Shown here: piece by piece, positions 1 to 8,090 of the stretch
How positions within the stretch are numbered: the first letter of the stretch is position 1
Layout: the number at the start of each line of letters is the position of its first letter
From: DASVDE01 sp036381235
GTDB lineage: Bacteria; Actinomycetota; Thermoleophilia; Solirubrobacterales; 70-9
Direction of reading: 5' to 3'
DNA: 64,000 bases
NCBI GenBank assembly: GCA_036381235.1
Contig: DASVDE010000004.1
Coordinates: forward strand, 1-64,000
Made by a program: the position numbers and the translations under genes
Notes under the pieces: generated by a model
Seen by the model: only the letters and a program-made list of their open reading frames with translations
Databases searched by the model: none
What the model was told of the DNA's origin: nothing

Positions 1-1125
1 GGCACCGACATGCTCTATTTTGCCGTCGCGCGCGACGGCCATGACGGCGGCGTGCAAATCACCGCATCGCACAACCCGAAGGAATACAACGGCATCAAAA
101 TGGTGCGGAAGGAGGCCTTCCCGCTGTCAGGCGAAGCCGGCATCAATGACATTCGCGACATGATCGCGAAGGGCGCGATTCCGCCGCCGGCCGCGAAACC
201 GGGAACCCTGTCCCAGGCCGACGTGGTGGACGACTACGTCAAGCACGTGCTGTCGTTCATCGACATCTCGATCATCAAGCCGTTCAACGTCGTGCTCGAC
301 GCCGGCAGCGGCATCGCGGGCATGGTGGCTCCCCTGCTCTTCAAGCACATCCCGACGAAGAAGCTGACGACGTTGTGTTTCGACGTCGACGGAACATTTC
401 CGAATCACGAAGCCAATCCGTTGATCGAAGAGAACCGCATCGACATCACTGAACGGGTCATCGCCGAAAAGGCAGACATTGGGATCGCCTGGGACGGCGA
501 CGCCGACCGCTGCTTCTTCATCGACGGCGAGGGCGAGTTCTGCGACGGCGACTTCGTCTGCGCCCTGCTCGCCCGCGCGGCGCTGGCGAAGAACCCCGGC
601 GCGACGATCCTCTACGACCCGCGCTCCAGTCGTGCCGTTCCCGACCTCGTCGCCGCCGAGGGCGGGCGCTCCGCCCTCTCCCGTGTCGGCCACGCCTTCT
701 TCAAGCTGCGGATGCGCGAGGAGGGCGCCGTCTTCGGCGGCGAGGTTTCCGGCCACTACTACTTCCGCGACTTCTGGTGCGCCGACTCGGGGACGATCCC
801 GGCCCTGCTGATGCTGGAGCTCCTCTCGGTCGACGGGCGCAGCCTGGCGGAGTTGATGAGCGAGTTCCGCTCCAGATACTTCATCTCCGGCGAGATCAAC
901 TCCGAAGTCGACGATCCCGAGGCGAAGCTGGCCGAGATCGCCGAGCGCTACGCCGACGGCAAGCAGACGACCCTCGATGGAATCTCGGTCGACTACCCCG
1001 ACTGGCACTTCAACGTACGCCCCTCCAACACCGAGCCGCTGCTACGCCTCAACCTCGAGTCGTTGATCTCCCATGAGGACATGGAGGCGAAACGCGACGA
1101 GGTGTTGGGGTTGATCCGGACGTGA
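1..1125 (+). CDS. Phosphomannomutase/phosphoglucomutase, 5'-truncated by the window edge
   Basis: Interconverts hexose 6-phosphates and 1-phosphates (mannose or glucose) in the cytoplasm to supply sugar nucleotides. The frame is open at base 1, so the N-terminus lies outside the window. Visible alpha-D-phosphohexomutase motifs are the phosphoserine loop TASHNP near residue 21, the metal loop DGDADR near residue 165, the sugar-binding loop GGEVSGHYYF near 245 and the C-terminal phosphate-binding loop RPSNTEPLLRL near 342. About 374 residues remain of a family usually 450-470 long, so roughly 80-100 are missing. Its stop codon overlaps the next start in a GTGA arrangement, which suggests translational coupling. 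Mannose versus glucose preference cannot be read from the sequence. Confidence 0.95.
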   Translation, partial: GTDMLYFAVARDGHDGGVQITASHNPKEYNGIKMVRKEAFPLSGEAGINDIRDMIAKGAIPPPAAKPGTLSQADVVDDYVKHVLSFIDISIIKPFNVVLDAGSGIAGMVAPLLFKHIPTKKLTTLCFDVDGTFPNHEANPLIEENRIDITERVIAEKADIGIAWDGDADRCFFIDGEGEFCDGDFVCALLARAALAKNPGATILYDPRSSRAVPDLVAAEGGRSALSRVGHAFFKLRMREEGAVFGGEVSGHYYFRDFWCADSGTIPALLMLELLSVDGRSLAELMSEFRSRYFISGEINSEVDDPEAKLAEIAERYADGKQTTLDGISVDYPDWHFNVRPSNTEPLLRLNLESLISHEDMEAKRDEVLGLIRT

Positions 1126-2123
1126 GCATCTCCACCCCCGAGGGGGCGCTGGAACAGGCTGCCCTCGCCGGCATCCACTGCCTCCGCATCCCCACCCCGT
1201 TCGCCGTCGGGCGGGTCAACTGCTACCTACTCGAGGATGAGCCACTGACCCTGATCGACACTGGGCCCAACTCGGGCAAAGCGCTCGACGAACTGCAGTC
1301 CCAACTCGGCGAGCGCGGCCACTCGATCGACGACCTCGAGCTGGTGATCGTCACCCACCAGCACATCGACCACCTCGGCCTGGTCGAGATCGTCGTCGAG
1401 CACTCCGGCGCCGAGGTCGCGGCACTCGGAATCGCCGCCGAACGGCTCGCCAACTTCAGCGAGGACGCTGAGGCCGAGGACGGCTTCGCGGTCGAGCTGA
1501 TGCTGCGCAACGGCATCCCCGAGGAGGTCGCCTTCGCCCTGCAGAGCGTCAGCCGCAGCTTCCGCGGCTGGGGCTCGCGCGCCGAGGTGACGCGGCCGCT
1601 GGAGGACGGGCAATCGCTGCCCTTCCGCGATCGCATCCTGCAGGCGCTGCACCGACCCGGCCACAGCCCCTCGGACACCGTCTTCTGGGACGAGGAACGG
1701 AAGATCCTGATCGCCGCCGACCACCTGATCGCCCACATCTCCTCCAACCCGCTGATCGCGCGGCCGCTGGACGGCTCCTCCGAACGCCCGCAGGCGCTGG
1801 TCACCTACATCGAGTCGATGAAGAAGACCAGGGAGATGCCGGCCGAGATCGTTCTCTCCGGGCACGGCGAGCCGATCGTCGACCACGTCGCGCTGATCGA
1901 CGACCGCATCGCCAAGCACGAGCGGCGCAAGGAGAAGATCTACAAGCTGATCGCCGAGCAGCCGCGCAGCGGGTACGAGATCGCCCAAGCGATCTGGGGC
2001 AACGTCGCCGTCACCCAAGCCTTCCTCACCCTCTCGGAGGTGATCGGACACGCCGACCTCCTGGTCAACGAAGGGCGCGTGCGCGAGGTCGAAGACGGGG
2101 AGGTGATCCGCTATGAGGCTTAG
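1122..2123 (+). CDS. Metallo-beta-lactamase-fold hydrolase
   Basis: A 333-residue MBL-fold hydrolase. The zinc motif THQHIDHLG (HxHxDH type) is near residue 85, a further metal-ligand region PGHSPSD near 175, AADHLI near 200 and the final histidine in LSGHGEP near 248. After the catalytic domain comes a helical C-terminal part of the kind seen in glyoxalase-II-like and LACTB2-like proteins (winged-helix-like, about residues 260-333). Substrate is unknown; thioesterase or glyoxalase-type activity is possible. The GTG start overlaps the preceding stop by 4 bp, and its own 3' end overlaps the following lipid kinase by 11 bp, so the three genes form one operon. Confidence 0.88.
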   Translation: MSISTPEGALEQAALAGIHCLRIPTPFAVGRVNCYLLEDEPLTLIDTGPNSGKALDELQSQLGERGHSIDDLELVIVTHQHIDHLGLVEIVVEHSGAEVAALGIAAERLANFSEDAEAEDGFAVELMLRNGIPEEVAFALQSVSRSFRGWGSRAEVTRPLEDGQSLPFRDRILQALHRPGHSPSDTVFWDEERKILIAADHLIAHISSNPLIARPLDGSSERPQALVTYIESMKKTREMPAEIVLSGHGEPIVDHVALIDDRIAKHERRKEKIYKLIAEQPRSGYEIAQAIWGNVAVTQAFLTLSEVIGHADLLVNEGRVREVEDGEVIRYEA

Positions 2124-3072
2124 GCACCGGGGCAAGAAGCGGATGCTGATGATCGTCAACCCGTACGCGACGACCGTCTCGGACCGGCTGAAGAACCTCG
2201 TCGTCTACGCGCTGCAGGGCCGTTACGACGTCGAGGCGATCTCCACCGAGGCACAGAACCACGCCACCGAGATCGGCCGCGAAGTTCGCGATCACGGCTA
2301 CGACATCGTCGTTGCCTTCGGCGGGGATGGCACCCTGAACGAGGTTGTGAACGGTCTCGCCGGGACCGACGTGCCCGTCTCGGTGTTGCCGGGGGGATCG
2401 ACCAACGTCGTCTGCCGCACGCTGGGAATCCCCAACGACGTGGTCGACGCAACCGAGCACCTGCTGGCCGTTGCCGATGATTGGGCACCGCGCAAGATCG
2501 ACCTCGGCGTCGCCGACGGTCGTTACTTCGTCTTTTCCTGCGGCGCAGGCATCGACGCCACAGTGGTCAGGCGCGTCGACGCGCACCCCAGGTTGAAGTC
2601 CGCTGCCGGTCCCTACTACTTCAGCTGGGCCGGCATCTCCGGCTTCTACCGCCGCTACCTGCGCAACGCGGTCAGGCTGCGAGTCGAGACGGACGTGGGC
2701 GCTCCGATCGAGGGCATAACCGCGCTGGCCCAGAACTCCGACCCCTTCACCTACTTCGCCAGCCGGCCGATCAGGGTCTGCGAGGGCGTCGCGATCGACG
2801 ACGGCACCCTCTCGATGGCGGTTCTGAAGCGAGCCGCGCAGCGGGACATGCCGAGCCTGATCGCACGGCTCTTCAGCGAGCCTCTCAGCGCCGCCCAGCA
2901 CCGCCAGATCGTGCATCTCGACGATGTCACCGTCGCCTCCATCTCCTCGATCTCCAAGGACAAGGAGGGCGCGGTCAGGCCGTTTCCCGTCCAGGTCGAC
3001 GGCGACTACATCGGCGAGCGCGTTCGGGTCGACCTGCGCGCAGCTCCCCAGGCCCTCACCGTCATCGCCTGA
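2113..3072 (+). CDS. Diacylglycerol kinase-family lipid kinase (YegS/DgkB/LCB5 type)
   Basis: Phosphorylates a lipid such as diacylglycerol, using ATP, at the cytoplasmic membrane face. The 319-residue protein has the family's N-terminal strand MLMIVNPYA, the nucleotide-binding motif GGDGTLNEV near residue 75 and the PGGSTN motif near 95, followed by the beta-sandwich lipid-binding domain that ends in FPVQVDGDYIGE. The ATG lies inside the end of the upstream hydrolase gene (11 bp overlap). It is convergent with the rel gene, with only one base between the stop codons. A role in phospholipid or glycolipid precursor recycling fits the family; the exact substrate is not visible. Confidence 0.9.
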   Translation: MRLRHRGKKRMLMIVNPYATTVSDRLKNLVVYALQGRYDVEAISTEAQNHATEIGREVRDHGYDIVVAFGGDGTLNEVVNGLAGTDVPVSVLPGGSTNVVCRTLGIPNDVVDATEHLLAVADDWAPRKIDLGVADGRYFVFSCGAGIDATVVRRVDAHPRLKSAAGPYYFSWAGISGFYRRYLRNAVRLRVETDVGAPIEGITALAQNSDPFTYFASRPIRVCEGVAIDDGTLSMAVLKRAAQRDMPSLIARLFSEPLSAAQHRQIVHLDDVTVASISSISKDKEGAVRPFPVQVDGDYIGERVRVDLRAAPQALTVIA

Positions 3073-3073
3073 T

Positions 3074-5266
3074 TCAGGCAGTCGGCGTAATGCGGTAGGC
3101 GTCGAAGACCGACTCGACGTTGCGCAGTTTCGAGATGCACTGTTTGAGCTGCTCGGTGTCCCCCACCTCGATCACGAACTTGTTCTTGACCATCGGGTGT
3201 TTGGTGGAGCAACTCGCCTCGAGGATGTTGATGCCGGCCTCCGAGAAGGTCCGTGAGAGATCCTCCAGCAGGCGGGTGCGATCGTAAGCGTCGACCTGCA
3301 GCTCCACCCGGTAGGAGGCCTCGTTGTCGCCCGCCCATGAGACCTCGACGAAGCGCTCCGGCGCCTTGCGCAGCGCCTTTACGTTCTTGCAGTCGTCGCG
3401 GTGGATGGTGATGCCCCGCCCCAGCGAGACATAGCCGGCGATCTTGTCGCCCGGCACAGGGCGGCAGCACTTGGCGAGCCGCACCGCGACGTTGTCGGCG
3501 CCCTTGACGCTGATCCCGTAGTTGGACGCCTCTCGGGTGCGGCGCGAGCGCTCGTCCTCGCGGCCGTCGCTGAGCCCGGCCGGCGCCTCCTCGACCGGCT
3601 CGCCGGCCTTCAGCCGCTGCATCAGCTTGTTGGCGACGGTCTTGGTCGAGACCTTCCCCTGGCCAAGCGCGATGTAGAACTCGCTCGCTTTGCGGAAGCC
3701 CATCTCGCGGATCACGTCGGCGAGCAGCGGTGACATCGCCAGCTTCTGCATCGGCAGGCCGCGCTTGCGCAGGGCGTCCTCGAGGCCCTCGCGGCCCTTG
3801 CGCTCGGCGTCCTCGCGGCTCTCCTCTTTGAAGAAGGCGCGGATCTTGTTGCGGGCCCTGCTCGTCCTCACCAGCTTCAGCCAGTCGCGCGAGGGCCCGC
3901 GCTTCTGCTTCGCGGTCAGCACCTCGACGATGTCCCCGGAGCGGAGCTGGTAGTGCAGCGGCACGATGTTGCCGTTCACTTTGGCGCCGACGCAGCGGTG
4001 GCCGACATCGGTATGCACCGCGTAGGCGAAGTCCAGGGGGGTCGAGCCGGCCGAGAGGCTCTTCACCTCGCCCTTGGGGGTGAAGACGAAGACCTCGTCC
4101 TCGAACAGGTCGACCTTCAACGACTCCAGGAACTCGGCCGGGTCCTGCTCGCCCTCGGCCTCGACCAGCTGCCGCAGCCAGGTCATCTTCTCCCGCTGCG
4201 GATCCCCCGCCCCTCCCTCTTTGTAGGCGACGTGGGCGGCGATCCCGTACTCGGCCAGCTTGTGCATCTCCTCGGTGCGGATCTGAATCTCAAGCGGCTT
4301 GCCCTCGGGGCCGATCACCGTCGTGTGCAGGGCCTGGTACATGTTGGCCTTGGGCATCGCGACCCAATCCTTGAAGCGTCCCGGCAGCGGCTTCCAGAGC
4401 GAGTGAATGACGCCGATCGTCCCGTAGCAGTCCTTCACGGAGCCGACGATCACCCGCATCGCGGTGAGGTCGAAGATCTCGTTGAACTCCCGCCCCTTCT
4501 TGGTCATCTTCGTGTAGATCGAGTAGAAGTGCTTGGCCCGGCCGGAGATCTCGGCCTCGATCCCGACCTCCTCCAGTTCCTTGGCCAGGAAACGCCCGGC
4601 GTCGGCGACGTAGGTCTCGCGCTCGTTGCGCTGCTGGGCGACGAGCTGCTTGATCTCCGCGTACTTACGGGGATGCAGGGTCGCGAAGGCGAGATCCTCC
4701 AGCTCCCACTTGATCGCGTGGATGCCCAGGCGGTGGGCCAGCGGCGCGTAGATCTCCAGGGTCTCGCGCGACTTCGCCATCTGCTTCTGCTTGGGGAGCG
4801 CGCCAAGCGTGCGCATGTTGTGGAGGCGATCGGCCAGCTTGATCAGGATCACCCTGACGTCGGTGGCCATCGCCACCATCATCTTGCGGTAGTTCTCAGC
4901 CTGACGCTCGTCGCGGCTCTCGAAGGTGATCCCGGTCAGCTTGGTGACGCCGTCGACCAACTGGGCGATCTCCTCGCCGAACTCGGCACGGACGTCGTCG
5001 AGGGAGGCGCTGGTGTCCTCGACCGTGTCATGGAGAAGGGCCGCGCAGAGGGTCTCCGTGTCGAGCCGCATTCCCGCGCAGATCTGGGCGACGCCGACAG
5101 GGTGGGTGATGAACTCGTCTCCCGAGCGGCGCAGCTGGTCGGCGTGTCGCTCGCAGGCGAACTCGAAAGCCCGCGCGACCGCGTCGCGATCGATGGCAAC
5201 GACCGCGACCGCGGTACCGCCCTCGCCTCCATTTTCGCCCGGCGAGGAATCGAACTCCTCGACCAC
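3074..5266 (-). CDS. rel: Bifunctional (p)ppGpp synthetase/hydrolase Rel
   Basis: Makes and degrades (p)ppGpp in the stringent response. The 730-residue protein has the complete long-RSH layout: an HD hydrolase domain with HPVGVAQI and LLHDTVEDT near residues 57-85, a synthetase domain with GRFKDWVAMPKANMYQALHT near 295-320, a TGS domain (VFVFTPKGEVKSL) near 390, a conserved Cys/helical region (AKCCRPVPGD) and a C-terminal ACT domain. The RFKD loop is the RXKD form found in bifunctional Rel rather than the EXDD form of synthetase-only RelA. Start is GTG (reads VEEFDSS); the N-terminus is acidic and poorly conserved, so the exact start is uncertain. It follows recJ on the same strand after 32 bp. 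Confidence 0.97.
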   Translation of the reverse strand: MVEEFDSSPGENGGEGGTAVAVVAIDRDAVARAFEFACERHADQLRRSGDEFITHPVGVAQICAGMRLDTETLCAALLHDTVEDTSASLDDVRAEFGEEIAQLVDGVTKLTGITFESRDERQAENYRKMMVAMATDVRVILIKLADRLHNMRTLGALPKQKQMAKSRETLEIYAPLAHRLGIHAIKWELEDLAFATLHPRKYAEIKQLVAQQRNERETYVADAGRFLAKELEEVGIEAEISGRAKHFYSIYTKMTKKGREFNEIFDLTAMRVIVGSVKDCYGTIGVIHSLWKPLPGRFKDWVAMPKANMYQALHTTVIGPEGKPLEIQIRTEEMHKLAEYGIAAHVAYKEGGAGDPQREKMTWLRQLVEAEGEQDPAEFLESLKVDLFEDEVFVFTPKGEVKSLSAGSTPLDFAYAVHTDVGHRCVGAKVNGNIVPLHYQLRSGDIVEVLTAKQKRGPSRDWLKLVRTSRARNKIRAFFKEESREDAERKGREGLEDALRKRGLPMQKLAMSPLLADVIREMGFRKASEFYIALGQGKVSTKTVANKLMQRLKAGEPVEEAPAGLSDGREDERSRRTREASNYGISVKGADNVAVRLAKCCRPVPGDKIAGYVSLGRGITIHRDDCKNVKALRKAPERFVEVSWAGDNEASYRVELQVDAYDRTRLLEDLSRTFSEAGINILEASCSTKHPMVKNKFVIEVGDTEQLKQCISKLRNVESVFDAYRITPTA

Positions 5267-5298
5267 GGCAAAGAGGTCGGCGAGGAGCTCACGCTGCT

Positions 5299-7758
5299 CT
5301 AAGGGTGTTTGCGTCTTTCGAGGTATCGCTTGCCTTCTTCGTAGGCGGCGCTGTAGGCACGGTAGGCGGCCGAGCGCTCCAGTTCCTTCCCCTCCGAGGA
5401 TACGACCCTGACGACCCCCGTACCGCCGTCGGGGGCCCCTTGAACCAGGTCCAGCTCGGCGAGGACGCGGAAGCAGCGGGCCGCCGTCTCAGGGTCGCGC
5501 GGGTGGGCGCCGTCGCCGAGCAAGGCCTCTCGCAACTCCTCGCCGCTGAGCCCCTCACCCGCGTCACGCAAGCACCTGAAGAGAGGAATCAGCTCCCCCC
5601 GCCGGGCACAGCGGGATTCGAGCATGGAGAGCGCGAAGCGATGCTCGGCTTCACCCCAGGCCAGGTGGAGGTAGCCGCCTTCCGGCGAAGGGAGGGAGGC
5701 GAGCCGCTCGAGGCGAGCCGATGGCGGCGGGTCGACGAGGACCACATGGGCGAAGCCCCGGGCGAGATCCGGTCGTCTCTCAAGCTCCGCGTAGTCGGCA
5801 AGGGTGAGGCCCTCGCGCGCCAGGGCGGCGCGGCGTGGCGCGTCGGCGACCAGGGCGAGAACCGATGCGCCGCTGGAGAGCAGCTCGAACACCGTCGCCG
5901 CAGGCGAGTTTGCGTCGCGAACTGGATGTCGCCCCCCCTCCTCCTCAGGATCCGACTCGTCCCCGCTATCGAGTGGGACTTCGACGAGGTCGGCGACGAG
6001 CTCAGCCTCGAAGCGCTCCCACCAGGCGGCAGCCTCCGCACTCACCTGCCCACCATCGCCGTCGCCATTTTGCGTGGCCTCCCACGGGTAGAGCTCGCGC
6101 AGCACGACGCGCGGCTCGACCGCGCCGTTCCAGTGATTCACCTCGAGCCGCACCGCAGCATCGACCGGATCGTCGTCGCCAACCCCGAGCCGGGCGCGGC
6201 CGAAGGCGACGCCCAACGCCCGATGGGAGCCGCTGTGCAAGCTGAAGCGGGCGTGTTTGCCCTCCCCCATCGGTCGCACATCGCGAACCCTGGCCGAGGG
6301 GACGAGAAGCCTCACCCCGGGGTTGCCCATCCCGAAGGGAGCCAGGCGCGACAGCTCCTCGGCGAGATCGAGGCCAAGGCTGCGACCGCCGACCATGGCG
6401 TCGATCCGCTCGGTGCGGCGCAGGTCCTCGGGGCCGAGCACCTCGGTTGCGTGGGCGACGAATGCCTCGCGGAAGGCTTCGAGGCTCTCAGCGCGCAGCT
6501 CCAATCCGGCGGCGGCGCGGTGCCCGCCGAAGCGCTCCAGATGCTCGGCACAGGCCTCCAGTGCCGCCAGCAGGTCGAAGCCGGGGATGCTGCGGCCCGA
6601 GCCGCGCCCACCCCCCTCCTCGTCGAGCGAGATGACGACGACCGGCCGATGATGGCGCTCGACGAGGCGCGAGGCGACGATCCCGATCACGCCCGGGTGC
6701 CAGCCGGCGCCGGCGAGAACCAGGCCCGGCGCCTCGCGCAGGGCCTCGGGGAGCTCGCGCCGCGCAGCCTCGGCCGCCCCGTCGACCTCGCGCTCGGTGG
6801 CACGACGCTCCCCGTTGGCGCGATTCAACTCGGCGGCAATCTCCTTCGCTCGCGCATCGTCGCGCGTGAGGAACAGCTCGACCCCGGCATCGGCTCGGTA
6901 AAGCCGCCCGGCTGCATTGATCCTGGGAGCGAGCCGGAATGCCAGGTCCCCTTCGTCCAACCGAGTCGGCTCGCAGCTCGATGCCTTGAGCAGCGCCCGC
7001 ATCCCCGGGCGCCGAACTCGGCGGGCTTCCTCCAAGCCGCGCTTTACCAGCGAACGGTTCTCACCGACCAGCGGGACCACATCGGCGACGGTCGCCAGGG
7101 CGACGAGGTCGAGATCGGTAATGGCCGCCTCAGGGGCCATCCTCAGCGCGCTCGCCAGCTTCCAGGCTACGGCCGTGCCGCAGAGGTCAGAGAAAGGGTA
7201 GTCGCCCAGCCCCGGGTGGAGGATTGGGCAGTCCGGCAACTCCCCCCCTGGCTGGTGGTGGTCGGTGACGATTACGTCGATCCCCAGGGAACGGGCAAGG
7301 GCGACTTCGGCAACGGCGGTGATCCCGCAATCGACGGTGATCAGTAGCTGGGTCCCTCGCTCGGCGAGCTTGTGGATGTTCGCCTCGCTCAGGCCGTAGC
7401 CGTCGGCGAGGCGATCGGGGATCAGCCAGTCGCACTCGGCGCCCAGCTCGCGCAGAGCTCCGACCAGGATCGAGGTCGCGCAGACGCCGTCGACGTCGAA
7501 ATCTCCATGGACCGTGATCCGGCGTCCCTCGCGAATGGCGACGTTGACGCGATCGACGACCTCACCCATCGCCTTGAACGCGGACGGAGGGTGCGACTCG
7601 CTGGCCTCGAGGAAAGCACGCGCCTGTTCGGGCGTGCGGTAGCCGCGCCGCACCAGGGTGATCGCGACGGGGTCGCTCAGACCCAGCTCGTCGGCCAGCT
7701 CACGAGCTTCGCGGTAGGAGTAAGGGTCGGCCCTGTAGGCCTTGAGGGATTCCGCCAC
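5299..7758 (-). CDS. recJ: Single-stranded-DNA-specific exonuclease RecJ with long C-terminal extension
   Basis: A 5'-3' single-strand exonuclease acting in recombination and repair. DHH-family metal motifs are clear: DFDVDGVCA near residue 85, ITVDCG near 140, VTDHHQPGG near 162, and the DHHA1 half with GWHPGVIGIVASRL near 350 and GGHRAAAGL near 410. The RecJ core ends near residue 560. The remaining 250 or so residues include an acidic linker and a domain with a helicase-like flavour (FELLSSGASVLALVADAP) plus a winged-helix-like tail. Total length of 819 exceeds proteobacterial RecJ (about 575) and is closer to long Firmicutes-type RecJ. It lies downstream of secDF and upstream of rel on the same strand. 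Confidence 0.95.
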   Translation of the reverse strand: MAESLKAYRADPYSYREARELADELGLSDPVAITLVRRGYRTPEQARAFLEASESHPPSAFKAMGEVVDRVNVAIREGRRITVHGDFDVDGVCATSILVGALRELGAECDWLIPDRLADGYGLSEANIHKLAERGTQLLITVDCGITAVAEVALARSLGIDVIVTDHHQPGGELPDCPILHPGLGDYPFSDLCGTAVAWKLASALRMAPEAAITDLDLVALATVADVVPLVGENRSLVKRGLEEARRVRRPGMRALLKASSCEPTRLDEGDLAFRLAPRINAAGRLYRADAGVELFLTRDDARAKEIAAELNRANGERRATEREVDGAAEAARRELPEALREAPGLVLAGAGWHPGVIGIVASRLVERHHRPVVVISLDEEGGGRGSGRSIPGFDLLAALEACAEHLERFGGHRAAAGLELRAESLEAFREAFVAHATEVLGPEDLRRTERIDAMVGGRSLGLDLAEELSRLAPFGMGNPGVRLLVPSARVRDVRPMGEGKHARFSLHSGSHRALGVAFGRARLGVGDDDPVDAAVRLEVNHWNGAVEPRVVLRELYPWEATQNGDGDGGQVSAEAAAWWERFEAELVADLVEVPLDSGDESDPEEEGGRHPVRDANSPAATVFELLSSGASVLALVADAPRRAALAREGLTLADYAELERRPDLARGFAHVVLVDPPPSARLERLASLPSPEGGYLHLAWGEAEHRFALSMLESRCARRGELIPLFRCLRDAGEGLSGEELREALLGDGAHPRDPETAARCFRVLAELDLVQGAPDGGTGVVRVVSSEGKELERSAAYRAYSAAYEEGKRYLERRKHP

Positions 7759-7823
7759 ACACCGAGGCTAGGAGGCGCTCGGGACGGACTTCGTGCTCCC
7801 CCGGCGCCCAAAATGCGGGGGCT

Positions 7824-8090
7824 TCAGGTCTTCTGCTGCTCCGTCCGAATACCGGCGAAGTAGACGATGCCCAAGCCGATCGCTACGCCGGGGATCGCGA
7901 TCAGCGCGGTGCCGAGGTCGGTGTCTCCCAGCCCGCGCCCGCTGGCCGCCTGAACGGTGGCGCCGAAGATCATCGCCCCCAGCACTGCGCCGAGGAAGGC
8001 GCCGACGATCCCCTGCCAGAAGCGGTCGGGGAGGAAGACCGTGAAGTGCCAGAGGGCGATGCCCATCGTGAACCAGACGACTAAGGCCAC
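7824..8090 (-). CDS. Small multi-pass membrane protein, unknown function
   Basis: An 88-residue hydrophobic protein with about three membrane segments: residues 1-18 (ALVVWFTMGIALWHFTVF), 26-48 (GIVGAFLGAVLGAMIFGATV) and 60-80 (TALIAIPGVAIGLGIVYFAG). The glycine-rich GAFLGAVLGAMIFG stretch recalls transglycosylase-associated/GlsB-type small proteins, but the match is weak. Its start codon overlaps the secDF stop by one base, so it is the last gene of the secDF transcript. It is not YajC by sequence. No catalytic residues are evident. Confidence 0.7.
   Translation of the reverse strand: MALVVWFTMGIALWHFTVFLPDRFWQGIVGAFLGAVLGAMIFGATVQAASGRGLGDTDLGTALIAIPGVAIGLGIVYFAGIRTEQQKT

Noticed and set aside
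3953..5302. 449-codon open frame antisense to rel
   Set aside because: Composition is that of an antisense shadow (Leu, Val, Arg, Gly, Asp rich) with no domain; rel explains the region.
7796..7823. Terminator between recJ and the small membrane protein
   Set aside because: A short CCCCCG/CGGGGG stem is present but lacks a T-run and the genes are co-directional with close spacing.
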